In this document: piece after piece, positions 20,119-28,067 of the stretch | Position numbering within the stretch: position 1 is the first letter of the stretch | Layout of the letters: every line of letters begins with the position of its first letter | From: Microbacterium profundi | GTDB lineage: Bacteria; Actinomycetota; Actinomycetes; Actinomycetales; Microbacteriaceae | Direction: 5' to 3' | Length of the DNA stretch: 64,000 nucleotides | Assembly: GCF_000763375.1 (NCBI RefSeq) | Contig: NZ_JPSY01000001.1 | Coordinates: forward strand, 1,984,001-2,048,000 | Notes under the pieces: generated by a model | The model's database searches: none | What the model was told of the DNA's origin: nothing | The model's input: the letters and a program-made list of their open reading frames with translations, nothing else | Made by a program: the position numbers and the translations under genes

Positions 20119-21761
20119 CGAACCTCCGCGACATCCTCGGCCTCGCGCAGCCGCCCGTACGCCGCTTCCTGCCCGGGCTGAGCTGGGGCGTGCTCTCGGC
20201 TGCGGCCGCGGTGAGCCTGCTCGCGGTCAGCGGCTGGCTGATCGTCAGCGCCTCGATCGTCGACTCGCTGGTGCCGCTGTCGGTCGCAGTGGTCGGCGTG
20301 CGCTTCTTCGCTGTCTCGCGTGCGGTGTTCCGGTATCTGGAGCGCCTCTCGGGTCATGATGCGGCGCTGCGCCAGCTGGCCGCGACGCGCTCCGACATGG
20401 TGCGCCGGCTCATCCCGCTCTCACCCGCGGGCCTCGGGAAGACCGATCGCGGACAGGTGCTCTCGGCGCTCGTCGACGATGTCGAGAACCTGCAGAACCT
20501 GCCGCTGCGCGTGGTGCAGCCGCTCGCCGTGACGGGCGTCGTCGCCGTCGGCGCGGTGGTCTTCGTCGCGTTCGTGTCGCCGTCGGCCGCCCTCACGCTT
20601 GCAGCGTGCCTCGCTGCGGCGGCGCTGGTCGCGATCGGACTCGGATGGGTGTTCGGGGCGCGAGCGGAGCAGCAGCTGTCATCGCTGCGCGCCGAGCTCT
20701 CGGCATCCGTCGTGGACTACTTCGGCAGCCTCGACGTGCTGCTCGCCTACGGCGCCGAGCCTGAGGCTCGCATGCGCGTCGAGCGCGCGGACGGCGCGCT
20801 TCGGCGCGCTGTCACCCGCGCGTCTCTGGCGCAGGCGGTCGCCGCTGGCGTCGTGTCGGTGCTCGCCGGGGTGGCGTCGGTGTGGGCGATCGCCGTCGCC
20901 GCCCCTGGTCTGACGACCGGCGCGATCGACGGACCCTGGCTCGCGGTCGTCGTGCTCGTGCCGATGGTGGTCTTCGAGGTGTTCGGCGCCGTGCCGATCG
21001 CGGCGTCGTCATGGCGCAGCGTGCGGGCGAGCGCCCAGCGCATCGTCGACGTGCTGCCCTCGTCGGTGCCGATGGAACTGCGATCGGATGCCGGGACGGA
21101 CGCGGCCCCGACAAGCACGGCGCTGCGCCTGCACGACGTCACGGCATCCTGGCCGGGTGGCGCGCCGGCGCTGCGCGGAGCGTCGCTCGATCTCGCGGCC
21201 GGTGAGCGCGTGCTCGTGTCGGGGCCGAGCGGGGCAGGCAAGAGCTCGCTCGCGGCGGTGCTGGTCGGATTCCTCCGCTCAGAAGGCGAGTACACGATCG
21301 GCGGGACGGATGCTGCGGCGCTCTCCGGCCCTGCCCTTCGGCGCATCGTCGGTCTGTGCGAGCAGAGCCCGCAGCTGTTCGACGAGGACATCCGCCAGAA
21401 TCTGCTGTTCGCGCGCGATGCCGCGACCGACGACGAGCTGCTCGCCGTGCTCGATCGGGTCGGCCTCGGCGCCTGGGTGCAGGAGCGCGGCGGCCTGGAT
21501 GCGCGCGTCGGCGACAGGGGTGCACTGGTGTCGGGCGGTCAGGCGCAGCGCATCGCACTCGCCAGGGCGCTGCTGCGCGGATTCCCTGTTCTCGTGCTGG
21601 ATGAGCCGACCGCGGGGGTGGACCCAGAGGCATCCGATGCCCTGCTGCGCGATCTGCTCGGCGCGGCGGGGGAGCAGTCGGTGCTGCTGATCTCGCACGT
21701 CGAGCCGCCTGCAGGAACTGTCGACAGGGTCGTGCGGATCGAGGGCGGCCGCACGGTCTGA
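20115..21761 (+). CDS. cydC: CydC, ABC exporter subunit for cytochrome bd assembly
   Basis: 548 residues, normal length. Six-helix exporter domain (1-310; FLPGLSWGVLSAAAAVSLLA, GVRFFAVSRAVFRYLERLSG, the latter a CydC signature) and ATPase domain with Walker A GPSGAGKSS near 371, signature LVSGGQAQRIALARAL and Walker B VLVLDEPTAGVD. It forms a heterodimer with CydD. Its ATG overlaps the cydD stop by 4 bases. Unlike cydD, its linker is free of inserted repeats. Last gene of the operon. Confidence 0.95.
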   Translation: MTNLRDILGLAQPPVRRFLPGLSWGVLSAAAAVSLLAVSGWLIVSASIVDSLVPLSVAVVGVRFFAVSRAVFRYLERLSGHDAALRQLAATRSDMVRRLIPLSPAGLGKTDRGQVLSALVDDVENLQNLPLRVVQPLAVTGVVAVGAVVFVAFVSPSAALTLAACLAAAALVAIGLGWVFGARAEQQLSSLRAELSASVVDYFGSLDVLLAYGAEPEARMRVERADGALRRAVTRASLAQAVAAGVVSVLAGVASVWAIAVAAPGLTTGAIDGPWLAVVVLVPMVVFEVFGAVPIAASSWRSVRASAQRIVDVLPSSVPMELRSDAGTDAAPTSTALRLHDVTASWPGGAPALRGASLDLAAGERVLVSGPSGAGKSSLAAVLVGFLRSEGEYTIGGTDAAALSGPALRRIVGLCEQSPQLFDEDIRQNLLFARDAATDDELLAVLDRVGLGAWVQERGGLDARVGDRGALVSGGQAQRIALARALLRGFPVLVLDEPTAGVDPEASDALLRDLLGAAGEQSVLLISHVEPPAGTVDRVVRIEGGRTV

Positions 21762-21912
21762 TCGGTGATCTGCGGAGGTTCGCCGGGGCACGAGTTCACC
21801 CCGGGAGGTGTCGCGATGTGCCGCATCGCTCGTGCGGATGCGGCCAAGGGGACCACCTCGTGCGAATGCCGCGACGGGGGTCGCTGCGGCCTGGTGAGCG
21901 GCCGGCGGGCCG

Positions 21913-21979
21913 CGAGACCGACTTTGCAGCACGAGACCGAGTCACGCACGCTATGTCTCGTGCCGCAGACTCGGTCTCG
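21913..21979. repeat. 67-bp dispersed hairpin element, copy 2
   Basis: Same length and same ends as 918-984: begins CGAGACCGACTTTGCAGCAC, ends CTCGTGCCGCAGACTCGGTC plus TCG. The arms pair over ~23 bp with few mismatches. It lies between cydC and the tRNA gene, again in an intergenic gap. Confidence 0.75.
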
Positions 21980-22033
21980 TGCCCTGAACGCGCCGATTCG
22001 CGCCGCAGCCCGTCGTCGCGTAAACTCTTCCGC

Positions 22034-22123
22034 GGTGACGTGTCCGAGCGGCCGAAGGTGCAACACTCGAAATGTTGTGTAGGTTCACCCCTACCGTGGG
22101 TTCAAATCCCACCGTCACCGCCA
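22034..22123 (+). tRNA. tRNA-Ser (anticodon CGA)
   Basis: 90-nt class II tRNA with encoded CCA. Acceptor GGTGACG pairs with CGTCACC, D-arm TGTCCGAGCGGCCGAAGGTG, anticodon stem-loop around CTCGAAA giving anticodon CGA, long variable arm, T-arm GTGGGTTCAAATCCCAC, discriminator G, CCA. Its last 27 bases recur at 28068-28094 and, with one change, at 24629-24654, so it is the attachment site of the islands that follow. Confidence 0.95.
22097..22123 (+). repeat. Attachment repeat 1 (3' end of tRNA-Ser)
   Basis: 27 bases from TGGGTTCAAATCC to CACCGTCACCGCCA, identical to 28068-28094. This copy completes the functional tRNA and is the left end of island A. Confidence 0.85.
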
Positions 22124-22124
22124 G

Positions 22125-22151
22125 AAAAACCCCTGTTTATCAGGGGTTTTT
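22125..22151 (+). terminator. Terminator after tRNA-Ser
   Basis: AAAAACCCCTG-TTTAT-CAGGGGTTTTT, an 11-bp perfect stem ending in five T, two bases after the tRNA CCA. It lies inside island A, so the element supplies the terminator of the tRNA. Confidence 0.9.
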
Positions 22152-22505
22152 CCATGTCTGCGCCGCGAAGGTCGCACAGTTTGCCCACATTCTGTTTGAG
22201 ATTCAGACTGGGATCCGGCTCGAGTGTGGGGCGTCGGTGATGCGCGCGGGCGAGCGAGCGGTGCCTCAGGCCCGCGTGATTCCGCGGACGACGTGGCTAC
22301 TGCCGGGCCGGACACAGTGCACCTCGACGCGTGGTGACGGTGGGTAGCTGCCTCACAGTCAGTAGTGATCTCCCGCTCGGGGGTGGGCCTATCGCTCGCT
22401 ATCGGAGATCGCGACGCGCGCCAGTCAGTCGATCACGACTCGCGTGTCGACGCGCCCCGTTGCATGGGCGCTGTCTCGCGATATGATGTTCGGGTAACTG
22501 CACGA

Positions 22506-22522
22506 TTCCGTTAACAACGGAA
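22506..22522. promoter_or_regulatory. Operator palindrome of island A module
   Basis: TTCCGTT-AAC-AACGGAA, perfect 7-bp arms, 30 bp before the first cargo gene. Its position suits autoregulation by the winged-helix antitoxin-like protein. The surrounding AT-rich bases (gatatgatgtt, gggatatacc) are likely promoter elements. Confidence 0.55.
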
Positions 22523-22551
22523 CAGCGGGATATACCGAAAAGAAGTGTGAC

Positions 22552-23631
22552 ATGCCCGATCAAGTACCGGCCTCACAGGCTCAGCTCGTTCGTCGTGCTG
22601 TCGGATTGATCCGAGATCGGCTTCCGTCGGGCTGGCATGCCTCTGAACCTGGCGGGGGAGCTGCGGGCGCGGATGCGGCGTTTGTGATCTCGGCGGCGGA
22701 CGGGCGTGAAGTGCGTGTCGAGATCGAAGCTAAGCAAGGGGCGTTGGTCAGTCGGCAAGCACAGGTGCTGGCGCAGGAACTTCTTACGCGTGCATCCGGG
22801 TCGGGTTCGATTCCGCTTCTTGTTGCGCGGTATCTCTCACCCCAGGTCAGGGAGCAGTTGCAGACCGCCGGGGTCTCGTACGTGGATGCGACGGGAAACC
22901 TGATGCTCTCTGCGGTGAGTCCAGGAGTTTTTCTCGCTGATCGGGGTGCAGCGAAGGATCCATGGCGTGGCGTGGGGCGTCCACGTGGCACGCTCAAAGG
23001 TGACCCGGCCGCCCTCGTTGTGCGGGCACTGCTTGATTCTGCGCGGCCTTGGCGCGTGCGCGACCTCGTCGAATCGTCGGGGGCGTCTACCGGGGCGACC
23101 TATCGGGTTCTGGAGTACCTCGACCGGGAGGGGCTCGCCGGCCGCAACGACGACGGTCTGTGGGATGTGCATGATTGGCAGCGTCTGCTCCGTTCCTGGG
23201 CGGGCGATTACTCATTCCTCACGGAGAACGTGGTCAGTCGATTCATCGCACCACGAGGACTGGCTGCGTTTCGCGGTGTCCTGACGCAGTCGGAGGCTTC
23301 ATATGCGGTGACCGGTGCGGCCGCATCCGAGGAATGGACATCGGTCGCGCCGACCAGATCCATGTTCGTGTACGTCGAGGATGCGCCTCTTGGCGCCGAG
23401 GCGTGGGGGCTCCGCCCCACGGATGCGGGAGTGAACGTGATCCTCCTGGAGCCGCGCAAACCCAACTCGGTGGCGTTCGTGGGTACGGGGGTGCTCGACG
23501 ACGGTGTGCGGAGGGCAGCACCAGTGCAGGTCGCCGCCGATCTGCTGAACGGGCCGGGGCGTGACCCGCAGGAGGGGGAGGAGCTTTTGCGTTGGATGGC
23601 GGAGAACGAGACGGCATGGAGGCTTCCGTGA
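22552..23631 (+). CDS. AbiEi-like winged-helix protein (putative antitoxin)
   Basis: 359 residues. The N-terminal ~135 residues are a nuclease-fold-like region (VRVEIEAKQGALVSRQA, LVARYLSPQVREQLQTAGVS, VDATGNLMLS). A winged helix follows (ALVVRALLDSARPWRVRDLV, ASTGATYRVLEYLDREGLA), then a ~150-residue C-terminal domain (YAVTGAAASEEW, VNVILLEPRK). This layout recurs in actinobacteria directly before nucleotidyltransferase-like genes and matches the antitoxin position of type IV (AbiE) systems. Antitoxin role is inferred from context and the winged helix. It overlaps the next gene by 4 bases (GTGA). Confidence 0.65.
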   Translation: MPDQVPASQAQLVRRAVGLIRDRLPSGWHASEPGGGAAGADAAFVISAADGREVRVEIEAKQGALVSRQAQVLAQELLTRASGSGSIPLLVARYLSPQVREQLQTAGVSYVDATGNLMLSAVSPGVFLADRGAAKDPWRGVGRPRGTLKGDPAALVVRALLDSARPWRVRDLVESSGASTGATYRVLEYLDREGLAGRNDDGLWDVHDWQRLLRSWAGDYSFLTENVVSRFIAPRGLAAFRGVLTQSEASYAVTGAAASEEWTSVAPTRSMFVYVEDAPLGAEAWGLRPTDAGVNVILLEPRKPNSVAFVGTGVLDDGVRRAAPVQVAADLLNGPGRDPQEGEELLRWMAENETAWRLP

Positions 23632-24437
23632 ACATCGAAACCGTACGCGCTCGTACCGTGCTCTTGGACGCACTCGAGGCGCTGGGTGGGCACCTCCCAT
23701 CAATCATCCTGGTCGGCGCACAGGCGATCTATCGGCGCACAGGTGCTGCCGAGGTCGCGCTGGCTGAGTTCACCACGGATGCGGACCTCGTGATCGATCC
23801 GCGGTCACTCTCGCCGAACCCGTTGATCGAGGACGCGATGACGGTCGCTGGGTTCGTGCGTGACCCGTCGAACATCAATCCCGGAACCTGGATCTCGCGC
23901 GATGGCATTCCCGTTGACTTGATGGTGCCGGACCAAGTGGCGGGCAAGGGCCGGCGTGGAGTCACTGTCGGCCCGCACGATCGAGGATCAATGCGTCGCA
24001 CGGTCGGGTTGGAAGCGACCCTCGTGGATAACGGAATTCTCAGCGTCGCGGGTCTTGCGGACAACGACGGTCGGCGAATAGACGTGCGCGTCGCAGGTAC
24101 AGCCGGGCTGCTCGTCGCCAAGCTCCACAAGGTGAGCGAACGACTGGAGACGCCACGCCGACGGGACGACAAAGACGCGCATGACATCTACCGGATTCTC
24201 GTCGCGATAAGCACTGAGGATCTGGTCGATACTTTCCGTGTACTGCTCAATGATGTCGTTTCTGAAGCCGTGACATCGGACGCTCTATCCATGCTCGAGC
24301 GAGTGTTCGCGTCCGGGCCGGAGGCGCCGGGGTCCACTATGGCTGGCCGGGCAGAGCACGCCATAGGTGACCCCGAACAGGTGAGCCTCGCGGTGAGCAT
24401 TCTTGCTGCGGATCTGATGAAAGCGCTCGATCGCTGA
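23628..24437 (+). CDS. Nucleotidyltransferase-fold protein (putative AbiEii-like toxin)
   Basis: 269 residues. Motif GAQAIYRRTG followed by FTTDADLVIDP is the Gly-x-x-Ala / Asp-x-Asp-type core of nucleotidyltransferase-fold toxins (AbiEii group). Later, VAGTAGLLVAKLHKVSERL and RRRDDKDAHDIYRIL give the conserved Lys and Asp/His region. Start at GTG 23628 is chosen because it overlaps the upstream stop (GTGA) and has GGAGG 5 bases before; in-frame ATGs at 23616 and 23596 exist. Expected action: nucleotide transfer to tRNA or protein, halting growth. Substrate unknown. Confidence 0.7.
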   Translation: MNIETVRARTVLLDALEALGGHLPSIILVGAQAIYRRTGAAEVALAEFTTDADLVIDPRSLSPNPLIEDAMTVAGFVRDPSNINPGTWISRDGIPVDLMVPDQVAGKGRRGVTVGPHDRGSMRRTVGLEATLVDNGILSVAGLADNDGRRIDVRVAGTAGLLVAKLHKVSERLETPRRRDDKDAHDIYRILVAISTEDLVDTFRVLLNDVVSEAVTSDALSMLERVFASGPEAPGSTMAGRAEHAIGDPEQVSLAVSILAADLMKALDR

Positions 24438-24997
24438 GTTGACCGGACGATGATCTCGCACGTGGCGACTGTGCAAGCGAATCGAACGATCCGCTTTCCC
24501 CCATTTCACCCACGAACGTATGAGATCGAGATGGAGTGAAGAAGGTTTTGGAGGGGGAAGGACAGGGCTGAAGCCTTGGAATTCCGGCGTTCTGGACTGG
24601 ACGCGATCCAAGTGGGCGTCAGCGATTCGGGTTCAAATCCCACCGTCACCTCCATTTTGGCCCGGATCGACTTCCTCTTGGCGGTTTCGATCCGGCTCAT
24701 TCCTTTTGGTTCGGTCTCGTTCCTTCTCGGATGTGGGCACGGCCTGGTCAGGGGTTTTCTTCTCCACGGTTCTTGCCCGTGTGCGGGCGACTCGGGGCGA
24801 CTCAGAGCGACCGGGACGGATTGAGAGCGACCGGCAACGACGTCGCGGTGGACTGTGCCGGCGGTTTGCCCACATTTGTTCGTGTGGTGCGGATACCCAC
24901 GGTAGGTCGACCTCTCGCAGGCTCGAGCATGGGTAATCCGAAGTCCCGGACCTTGCGGCGTCCGGACTGCGGATCCGCCATGGGTGTGTGATCGGGT
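24438..24997. other. Junction of islands A and B, no intact gene
   Basis: 560 bp. 24438-24628 is the right end of island A, with GGAATTCCG at 24578-24586. 24629-24654 is the attachment repeat. 24655-24997 is the left end of island B, with GGTTTGCCCACATTTG at about 24863 (the minus strand reads MWAN, as in island A). No gene is supported. Confidence 0.6.
24629..24654 (+). repeat. Attachment repeat 2
   Basis: GGGTTCAAATCCCACCGTCA then CCTCCA: the tRNA-Ser 3' end with one change (TCCA for GCCA). Preceding bases are unlike a tRNA, so it is only the attachment core. Boundary between islands A and B. Confidence 0.85.
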
Positions 24998-25939
24998 TCA
25001 GGCTTGTGCGATCTCGTCGAGCCAGCTGGCGAGCTGTCCGACCGCGTCGGTGAGTGTAAGGTCCACCGCGGCGGATTCGGCAGCCCTCGCGAAGCTGGTT
25101 CCCCAGTGCGGGTGAGCGGTGACTGTCGCCGGCCAGGCCCGTGGCTGGACCCCAGCGATCGTCGCCTCGGCGGCGCGCGCGGCGAAGACATCCTCGATGG
25201 CGCGGCGAATCTCCGCAGGCGACGGAGTGCCCGCGGCGCGGACGAGGTCGCGTAGCAACAGCAGGTCGACGACATCGCGGGCGCGATCGTTGATGTAGAC
25301 GGGAGGACGGTGCGGGTCGGTGCACGCATGGATCTTCTGCGCGATCTGATAACTCATCGACAGACTTGCGATCCGGTCCGGCGTAGGCAGACCGAACCCC
25401 GCCAGGGACGGCGCTGCGAAGGTGTCGGGTGCGGATCCGGCGCCGCCCTCGTCCGGCGCGATCTCGATCTGCACGCGCCGCCAGGTCACCCCACGCAATT
25501 GCACAGTGATATGGAACCGGCGAGGCTTCACGACCAGGTAGGGGACGTCGATGATCTCGACGTCGTCACGGACGAGTGTGAGCGGCCCCCACGGCTCGCT
25601 GAGTGCACCATCAAGCTCGGCGAGGAACACGTCGATGTCGCCACGGGTGAGGCCGTCGATGTCCTGGGTCGTGCGAGACATTCCGGGGAGTCGGTACTGC
25701 AGCATGGTGCCGCCCTTGAGCAGGAACAGCGGCGCCCCGGAATCGTCCACGGCGCGCTGCAGCGCCGCGGAGACGACGGTGGCTGCGACCAGCCACCCCA
25801 GTCGCGGGCCGGCCGATCCGAGCTGGCCCTGTGCCTGAGTGATCCATGCGTTGAGTATTCGAGCCGAGGCGGGAGCCCTGTCCTTCGGGTCGAGGTCGCT
25901 CATCGCCTGAGCGAGGTTCGCCCGGTCAGGCTCGGCCAT
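24998..25939 (-). CDS. abiEii: AbiEii-family nucleotidyltransferase toxin
   Basis: 313 residues. The core motif LKGGTMLQYRL followed by RTTQDIDGL is the GGxxL...T-x-D-I-D nucleotidyltransferase signature of AbiEii/AbiGii toxins. A conserved later segment (LSMSYQIAQKIHACTD, then DRARDVVDLLLLRDL) supplies the Lys and Asp expected there. Type IV toxins of this family arrest growth on phage infection, in studied cases by nucleotide transfer to tRNA. Starts 14 bp inside the end of the antitoxin gene. Active motifs are intact. Confidence 0.85.
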   Translation of the reverse strand: MAEPDRANLAQAMSDLDPKDRAPASARILNAWITQAQGQLGSAGPRLGWLVAATVVSAALQRAVDDSGAPLFLLKGGTMLQYRLPGMSRTTQDIDGLTRGDIDVFLAELDGALSEPWGPLTLVRDDVEIIDVPYLVVKPRRFHITVQLRGVTWRRVQIEIAPDEGGAGSAPDTFAAPSLAGFGLPTPDRIASLSMSYQIAQKIHACTDPHRPPVYINDRARDVVDLLLLRDLVRAAGTPSPAEIRRAIEDVFAARAAEATIAGVQPRAWPATVTAHPHWGTSFARAAESAAVDLTLTDAVGQLASWLDEIAQA

Positions 25940-26495
25940 CGCGATCCTCCAGTCGCTGGGCCAGCCGTTCTCGCTCCGCCGTGGGAAGCAGGCTGGTGCG
26001 CCCGGCCCGTTCGATGGCTTGTCGCAACAGGTATGTCGGCACCCCCGAGGCGATGCCCTGATCGATCGCGGTCGTGACCGTCACGATCGGAATACCTTCC
26101 CACCACGTGACCTGGGACGGATCGAGGTCCTCGTAGTGGATGACGTACGTCTCCCCACCTGCTCTACGGAGGCGGCGGTGGCGGCCGACGGTCAGGTGGA
26201 TGCGGTTCGGGTTGATGTCGCTGATGTCCCAGGCGGCGAGGGCCGTGTCGTGGCTCAGGCAGGCCTCCGGCGCCCCCGTCCACAGCACGGCGAGGTGGTA
26301 CTGGTCGAACTCGGTCGCCGCGACTTGCGGCACCCGGTAGACACCGTGCGCCACGTGCTCCAGTCGGCCTCGGGCGACCATCGTCGACAACTCCGGATGC
26401 GAGGCGCCTTCGGTGAGGGCCTGCGCAGTCGTCACAAAGCCGTGCTGATCCAACGCGATCTCGCGGAGCATCTCCAACTTGGTAACGACAGGCAT
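25926..26495 (-). CDS. abiEi: AbiEi-family antitoxin
   Basis: 189 residues. N-terminal winged helix (LREIALDQHGFVTTAQALTE, MVARGRLEHVAHGVYRVP) followed by the AbiEi C-terminal domain (SHDTALAAWDISDINPNRIH, IPIVTVTTAIDQGI). Short form of the family. It neutralises AbiEii without stable binding in studied cases and represses its operon by binding inverted repeats. The start codon overlaps the left arm of a perfect 13-bp inverted repeat, so the transcript is probably leaderless or nearly so. Confidence 0.85.
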   Translation of the reverse strand: MPVVTKLEMLREIALDQHGFVTTAQALTEGASHPELSTMVARGRLEHVAHGVYRVPQVAATEFDQYHLAVLWTGAPEACLSHDTALAAWDISDINPNRIHLTVGRHRRLRRAGGETYVIHYEDLDPSQVTWWEGIPIVTVTTAIDQGIASGVPTYLLRQAIERAGRTSLLPTAERERLAQRLEDRDGRA

Positions 26496-26530
26496 GTCAA
26501 TACCTTAGCAAAATACGAAGGTATTGACAT
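26494..26530. promoter_or_regulatory. AbiEi operator, 13-bp perfect inverted repeat
   Basis: ATGTCAATACCTT (26494-26506) and AAGGTATTGACAT (26518-26530), spacer of 11 AT-rich bases. The left arm includes the abiEi start codon. The right arm contains TTGACA, a -35-like box for the plus-strand gene at 26589. One site could therefore control both directions. Confidence 0.75.
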
Positions 26531-26588
26531 CCGAGTCCCTGATGTGTGAGCGATGCGGTGAGCCGATCGCTCGTGACATTCTCGAGGT

Positions 26589-27854
26589 ATGGCGCGAACA
26601 TGGTTGTCGGTGACGGTTGAGCTGCTCGGTGGTCGGGGCACTGAATTGTGGCCGTGGCCCGGCCGGGTGTTCGCCGTTGGCCCCTCCCACACCTTCCTCC
26701 AGTTCGCGAATGCGATCAATGATGCGTTCGCCCGGTGGGATCGGTCGCATGTGTCTATGTTCACCCTCGCCGACGGGCGGATGGTCACCGACGACGAGAC
26801 CGGCGCGGAGCTGGCGGCGTCGATCGGGGGCCCGCTCACGGTGCCCATCGACATGGCCAGAGTGAAGGTCGCTCGGCTCGTGGAGCCGGGCGCTGAGTTC
26901 CAGTTCACCTTCGACCTCGGCGACGGCTGGACGCACCGCTGTGTGGTGGAGGCGGAGAAGGTCGATCCGCTAGAGGTGTTGGGTATCCGCCCCGCCGCTC
27001 CGCTGTCGTACTGGGGTTGGGGGAGCATCCCGGATCAGTATGGTCGGCGATGGTCGGACGACGATGTGAGCGGTCCGGCGCCCAGGAGGCCGACCCGATC
27101 GCACCCGATGATGATGCACGCGTGGCCGGCACTGGAGCAGGTGCCGGTACTCGACCCGCAGGAATTGCGCTCTGCTCTCGCCACGAAGGACGCCGCTCGC
27201 CTCCTCGCCGCGGTCGCGGGACGCGACATCGACGACGCCTTGCAGCAAGTGGGATCCGGGATGCTGCTGACGCTCCAACACAATCACGAACATGCGGAGC
27301 CGCTCGCGTTGTCGGTCATCAACCGCCTCACGTGGCGCGGCGGACCGGGCGATCGAATCCTGGCCGAGGACCTGCTGGCCACTCTGCGCGCCGAGCCCCT
27401 GCCGGGGCGGGTGCTGCCGGTCGATCTTGAGATGCTCAGCATCTTGTTGGAAGGGGATCCTGAGCTGTCGACCGGCGCGTACCTCGACCTTCGCACAGGC
27501 GAGGTGTGCGGCGGCAACGAGACAGATCCGATGATGGTCGGGGAGGATGCCGCGATCGACGTGGAGGAGGAACCCGACCGTTGGATCTACCTCGCCGGGG
27601 TAGGTTCACGAGAAGGCTGGCGAGACATGGCGGCCTTCGCCGAGCGACAGCACGACCAGTCTCTGCGAGAACGACTGGAGCAAGCGATCGAGGGCAAGGG
27701 TGCCTTCCGCCGCTTCCGCGACCTCGCCCACGACGAAGGCATCGCCGAGCAGTGGGACCTCTTCTCCTCCGATCGGCAACTGGGTCGTGCCCGTGAGGTG
27801 CTCGCCGCCGAGGGCATCCGCGGGCCTCGCAGCATGGCCACCTCCGATGAATGA
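26589..27854 (+). CDS. pRiA4b ORF-3-like domain fused to UPF0158-like domain
   Basis: 421 residues, no membrane segment. Residues ~1-200 match plasmid pRiA4b ORF-3-like proteins (SVTVELLGGRGTELW, TFLQFANAINDAFARWDRSH, FDLGDGWTHRCVVE), a family linked to mobile elements. The C-terminal ~150 residues look like UPF0158 (VDLEMLSILLEGDPELSTGA, YLDLRTGEV, WIYLAGVGSREGWRDMAAF, FRRFRDLAHDEGIAEQW). Divergent from abiEi across the shared operator. Function unknown; position inside a toxin-antitoxin island suggests a defence accessory. Both domain matches are by recognition of conserved phrases. Confidence 0.7.
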   Translation: MARTWLSVTVELLGGRGTELWPWPGRVFAVGPSHTFLQFANAINDAFARWDRSHVSMFTLADGRMVTDDETGAELAASIGGPLTVPIDMARVKVARLVEPGAEFQFTFDLGDGWTHRCVVEAEKVDPLEVLGIRPAAPLSYWGWGSIPDQYGRRWSDDDVSGPAPRRPTRSHPMMMHAWPALEQVPVLDPQELRSALATKDAARLLAAVAGRDIDDALQQVGSGMLLTLQHNHEHAEPLALSVINRLTWRGGPGDRILAEDLLATLRAEPLPGRVLPVDLEMLSILLEGDPELSTGAYLDLRTGEVCGGNETDPMMVGEDAAIDVEEEPDRWIYLAGVGSREGWRDMAAFAERQHDQSLRERLEQAIEGKGAFRRFRDLAHDEGIAEQWDLFSSDRQLGRAREVLAAEGIRGPRSMATSDE

Positions 27855-28067
27855 ACTCGAGGAACCGTGCTGGGCTGCGCAGGCCGTCCGCGACTGGGAG
27901 GCGGCAGGCGGGCCAGTGGCACTCCCGGCATCCGTGCCCACGAAATGCCCACAATCGAACACGATCGAGCCCGATTGAACGGGATCGAGAGCAGATTCCA
28001 GAGGGCTCGAAACGGCGGAATTCCGCGGGAGTCCGACCGAGACGGATCGGGAAGGATCGAACCTCTT
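27855..28067. other. Right end of island B, no supported gene
   Basis: Contains GGAATTCCG at 28017-28025. A 43-codon frame starts at 27847, overlapping the previous stop (MNELEEPCWAAQAVRDWEAA, ending NTIEPD), but nothing supports it as a gene beyond its position. Confidence 0.4.

Larger units (their letters stand above)
22124..22551. other. Left end of island A, no intact gene
   Basis: 428 bp holding the tRNA terminator, a possible integrase 3' remnant on the minus strand (ATGTGGGCAAAC at 22179-22190 followed by a short open frame to a stop near 22140), and the promoter/operator of the first cargo gene. I see no complete gene. Confidence 0.6.
22124..24654. mobile_element. Island A: tRNA-Ser-linked 2.5-kb element with AbiE-like pair
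   Basis: Bounded by the tRNA-Ser 3' end and its copy at 24629-24654. Cargo is a two-gene AbiE-like module with its own operator. There is no integrase, excisionase, transposase or replication gene. Just inside the left end, the minus strand carries an ATGTGGGCAAAC motif also found in island B. The right end has GGAATTCCG 42 bp before the attachment core, as in island B (43 bp). Base composition is visibly less GC-rich than the flanking core genes. Mobility today would need an integrase in trans. Confidence 0.75.

Noticed and set aside
22115..22315. 66-codon minus-strand frame at the island A left end
   Set aside because: Runs through the tRNA terminator into the tRNA; no family match. The integrase-remnant idea uses a different, shorter frame and is listed as a hypothesis.
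24560..24654. Apparent second tRNA-Ser
   Set aside because: Only the T-arm and 3' acceptor half match; bases before GGGTTC cannot form D- or anticodon arms. It is an attachment repeat.
27847..27978. 43-codon frame overlapping the end of the pRiA4b-like gene
   Set aside because: Position allows coupling, but there is no homology, no ribosome site of its own and a shadow-like composition.
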